Source: Silene noctiflora
Lineage: Eukaryota > Streptophyta > Magnoliopsida > Caryophyllales > Caryophyllaceae
NCBI GenBank assembly: GCA_009801015.1
Contig: VHZZ01002601.1
Span: 107,319 to 131,884 of the forward strand
DNA length: 24,566 nucleotides
Direction of reading: 5' to 3'
The position numbers and the translations under genes are program-made. Of the stretch, positions 21,761 through 24,566 are shown one piece after another. A model generated the notes under the pieces. That model worked only from the letters and a program-made list of their open reading frames with translations, ran no database searches and was not told the DNA's origin. Numbering within the stretch: position 1 is the stretch's first letter; each line of letters starts with the position of its first letter.

Positions 21761-21876
21761 TTGATTCATTTTTCAAGTACGCAATTTCCCTTTTTACCCT
21801 TCTCTTAAAAATTCTCCTCTGATTACCTATCCCACAGATTGGTACGACTCTCCCATAGATAAAGGGAAGGCATAAT

Positions 21877-22462
21877 TAGAGTTGGCAATAGGCCGTGTTG
21901 GGCTAGCCCGCGTGCTGGCCCGTCGTGTTTTCCTCCAAAATTGGTCCGACCCAGACACGGATATTGGGCTGGCTGTGCCGTGCTGTGCCTGGCCCACTCA
22001 CTCCAACCCCCGCCGCGGCCTGCTCTTGGCACGCCCAGTTTCGTGCCTAGGTCGTGCCTGGCCCATGGGCTGTTCGTGCCTGGTAAGTGGGCCGACCCAT
22101 GTGCCTTGAGTTTATTTCATTTTTTTAAAAAATATTTTATATTTTTAGTACTTGTTTAATAAATGATAAATTGTTATATAATTGTTTAATAATTGCTATA
22201 ATTGCTATATTTTTAGTACTTTCGTGCCAAGTTTTGGGCCGTGCCGTGCCAGGCCCGCCGTGCCTGATTCGTGCTAGACCCACTCGTGCCTGGGCCGTGC
22301 CGTGCCTAGGCACGAACATTTGAGGAAAATCGCGTCGGAGCGTGCCTCAAGCACGATCGTGTCGGGCCTGTGCCGCCTCGAAAAACTCGTCGTGACGTGC
22401 CGTGCCTTCCCCGGAGCCGTGTCGTGTCGCCGGCCAGCCCACGGCCCGAATTGCCAACTCTA
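21877..22462. mobile_element. hAT-type element, 586 bp, GC-rich, CGTGCC-repeat interior
   Basis: The ends are TAGAGTTGGCAATAGG (21877-21892) and CGAATTGCCAACTCTA (22447-22462), inverted. The 8-bp target duplication is GGCATAAT (21869-21876) / GGCATTAT (22463-22470), 7 of 8 matching. The interior is markedly GC-rich and built from GTGCC/GGCACG and GGGCC motifs in both orientations, with an AT-rich core (22105-22220). Open frames across it come from the low-complexity repeat and are not gene-like. Confidence 0.85.
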
Positions 22463-22470
22463 GGCATTAT

Positions 22471-22847
22471 GGCACTCTGAAATTACCAATGGTCATAGTA
22501 ACTTTATATTGAGAATCTCAATTCAATATTTTTCCTGGACTCCATTGCTAGTGGATTCTATAGTACATTAGTACTCCTATAATTTGCCCGAGACTATCAG
22601 AATTTTTTAATATTTAGTCAAATAGCAAATAATGACTACAACTGTAAAGTGAAAAGTTCACAAATGGAGACAACTTTATTTTTTCTTTACAATTTATATA
22701 TGCAGGAGAAGGGTCAGTGCCAAATACTAAAGGCCAGCATTTAAACAATATGCCATTTTTTGTTGTTATTTGGCAAAGAACAGACTAATAATTGGGTGTG
22801 AGAAAGCTGATAATTTGATAGAAATGTACAATAAATCCGCACGTCTC
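22471..22847. other. Intergenic, nothing recognised
   Basis: AT-rich sequence without an open frame, RNA gene or terminal repeat that I can support. Confidence 0.6.
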
Positions 22848-22990
22848 ACTTTAGACGGCCTATTCCGTTTGAAAGCTTCAAACAGACTTTATGTGACCAT
22901 TCTTATAATCAAATGTGACTATGAAAATGGTCATATACTCATATAAAACCTCGTCCGAACTTTTTAGACGGAATAAACCGTCTAAAATGA
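22848..22990. mobile_element. Small MITE with ~25-bp inverted ends
   Basis: CTCACTTTAGACGGCCTATTCCGT at the left (about 22847-22870) faces an inverted counterpart at the right (TTCATTTTAGACGGTTTATTCCGT, rc of about 22966-22990). ATGTGACCAT / ATGTGACTATGAAAATGGTCAT lie between them. The target duplication is unclear. Confidence 0.6.
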
Positions 22991-23424
22991 AAATTTGTGA
23001 AACTACAAATAGGTCAAGTAGTGCTTAATCATTTGGTCCTAAGTTAATATTTGTGTCTCCATGATGTTAGCAAACGACAATATCTCGAGGGTGAGACTGT
23101 TTCCCATCTTCCAAATTTCCTACAGTACTTCATATTAGATACTCCCTTGGATCTCAATTGTACTTATTTGACATCATTGACAATTTATTAAACTTTGTAC
23201 AATTTAAATATGGGACTGCAGCACTATTTTTTTAAATAAATAGTAAAGCTTGATAAAGTAATTGAGGATTGTTTTTCTATATACGAGAAACTAACGTCGA
23301 AAATTAAATCCTTCGACAAGTAAAACTTGTTGTCAATAATACGAAAGAAATTAATGGCAATAATATGACAAATAAGCAAATTCATATATCCATCTCATAC
23401 AATATAAATCACACTTACGTTTAG
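22991..23424. other. Intergenic; possible decayed DNA-transposon half
   Basis: TACTCCCTTGGATCTCAATTG near 23141 resembles the CTCC(C/G)T(C/T)CG-type ends of plant mariner-like MITEs, but no matching opposite end was found. Otherwise unassigned AT-rich DNA. Confidence 0.3.
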
Positions 23425-24566
23425 ACCTGTCAAAACTTTACCTGACCTGTAAATGATGCGTGCTTATTATATGCGTTTATTCTCTCATTTAGCATGCATT
23501 TTTATGCACTTATTTGATCATTCCGTTGCTATTTCCTACATCTTTGGGTATTTGTCTCGTCTTTTGCAGATTTGGAACCCAATCATGCATTTATGAACCA
23601 AAACCCGCTATTAAGGAGGTAGAAGAGCTCGTGTCACCATTTGTGTTATTAATAGGAGTTCGGAAGCTGCTCATATTTGGAGACCATGAACGGAAAGAAC
23701 CATGGAAAGTTGTTGACAGAAGGAGACATGTTGGTGAATGAATGATGGAGTTGATAGACAGACCATCAGTCGATAGACAAGACTCATATGTCGATTGACG
23801 GATGCATTTATGTCGATTGACATTTTGTCCATCGACACAGAGAAGCACGAATTTGGAAGTTAAGATGTCTGCCTATCGACTAACTATATATGTATGTCGA
23901 TCGACTGAGTTGCATGTGTCGATCGACAAATGCTTCGCCTGACCAGACTTTATGTCGAGGGCTTGGGCTTATTTGTTACTAATTTTCCTCTATTTTTTTA
24001 GACTTGATATAAAAGAACTTGTAAACATTTCATTAAGTTATCTCTTTCCGACTGCTAAAACACTTATTACGTTACTTTCTCTACAACTTTAGATCTAGAA
24101 ATTTTGCAATTCTCTCTTTTATTCTCTATTATTCTCTTCAATTCGGTAATCTAATTTATCTTTGTTCTTTGTTTTTTGTTATTACTTCCTTCTATCTTCC
24201 TTTACCTCGTTATTTGTTTATGCTTAATCACTTCTACTACTTCTTATTCAGGAATTCATCTCTCATTATCGTCATAGTTATTGTTGTTATTGTCAATTCT
24301 ATTATGTATAGCTAAACTTATTGCTAGGATTTAGGGAATCTATGGATGATGGGTTATTAATCTTGTTATTGGATTGGTCAATTTTGGTAGTCATTATTGT
24401 TAATTGTAAATCCTATATGCTTAATTACCTATATGCAAGTGACAAGATCTTTCACACATTTGTTAAATATTGAGATTAACCCTTCCAATTAGTAACACCT
24501 ATGAATCCCTTCTTCATTAGGGGGCAGATTCGGCTTCCCCGTGGTGTTCCCTTCTTAAGTTGGGTA
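23425..24566 (+). mobile_element. Possible LTR-retrotransposon segment (LTR/leader type)
   Basis: There is no coding. Features seen: TTGCAG-spliced-looking text near 23570, a cluster of GTCGAT(C/T)GAC motifs (23751-23957), a TATA box TATAAAA (24008-24014), a long pyrimidine-rich tract (24040-24300), and GTATAGCTAAACTTATTGCT at about 24306. The order (upstream repeats, TATA box, long T-rich leader) fits a plant Gypsy-type LTR plus leader from memory of such sequences. No LTR ends, primer-binding site or gag/pol are in the window. Confidence 0.35.
23751..23957. repeat. Cluster of GTCGATCGAC-type palindromes
   Basis: GTCGATAGAC, GTCGATTGAC (twice), CATCGAC, TATCGAC, GTCGATCGAC (twice) and GTCGA occur within about 200 bp, at 23769, 23790, 23812, 23830, 23874, 23897, 23919 and 23954. 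Two are perfect 10-bp palindromes and the others differ by one base or are halves. The cluster lies 50-250 bp upstream of the TATA box. Confidence 0.75.

Noticed and set aside
21823..22159. Open frames in the GC-rich hAT element
   Set aside because: Produced by CGTGCC-type repeats, read in several frames; bounded by transposon ends.

Overview
This is plant nuclear DNA, from a eudicot by the look of the one host gene. It is AT-rich, has many GT-AG introns, carries T-rich poly-pyrimidine tracts before acceptors, and is crowded with plant-type transposons. I cannot name the species from the sequence alone.

The only host protein-coding gene I can support is a complete 17-exon plus-strand gene, with coding sequence from 3305 to 20237. 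It encodes an F-box/leucine-rich-repeat protein of about 1,024 residues, orthologous to Arabidopsis FBL15/SLOMO (SLOW MOTION). All 17 exons join in frame across GT-AG introns with no internal stop, so the gene looks functional. The exons total about 3.1 kb, but the gene is stretched over 17 kb by transposon-filled introns.

Layout. 1-2645: a nested Helitron complex. It contains three Helitron 3' ends, a tandem array of about 210-bp units derived from a Helitron 5' end, and two Helitrons inserted into the middle unit. 2646-3304: the presumed promoter and a CT-rich leader. 3305-20237: the FBL15-like gene. Intron 3 holds a decayed plus-strand non-LTR retrotransposon (RTE-like) that is split by a 508-bp hAT-type element. 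Intron 13 holds a terminal-inverted-repeat element. Intron 16 holds a 5'-truncated minus-strand copy of the same LINE family with a 15-bp target-site duplication, itself interrupted by a 186-bp MITE. 20238 to about 20575: 3' UTR and polyadenylation signals. 20640-22990: three non-autonomous DNA-transposon-like elements. 23425-24566: a probable LTR-retrotransposon-type segment with repeated GTCGATCGAC palindromes and a TATA box.

No new enzymatic system or operon-like cassette is present. The notable content is a legible insertion history. Several nested insertions keep exact target-site duplications or in-window empty-site paralogs, so their order can be read directly.
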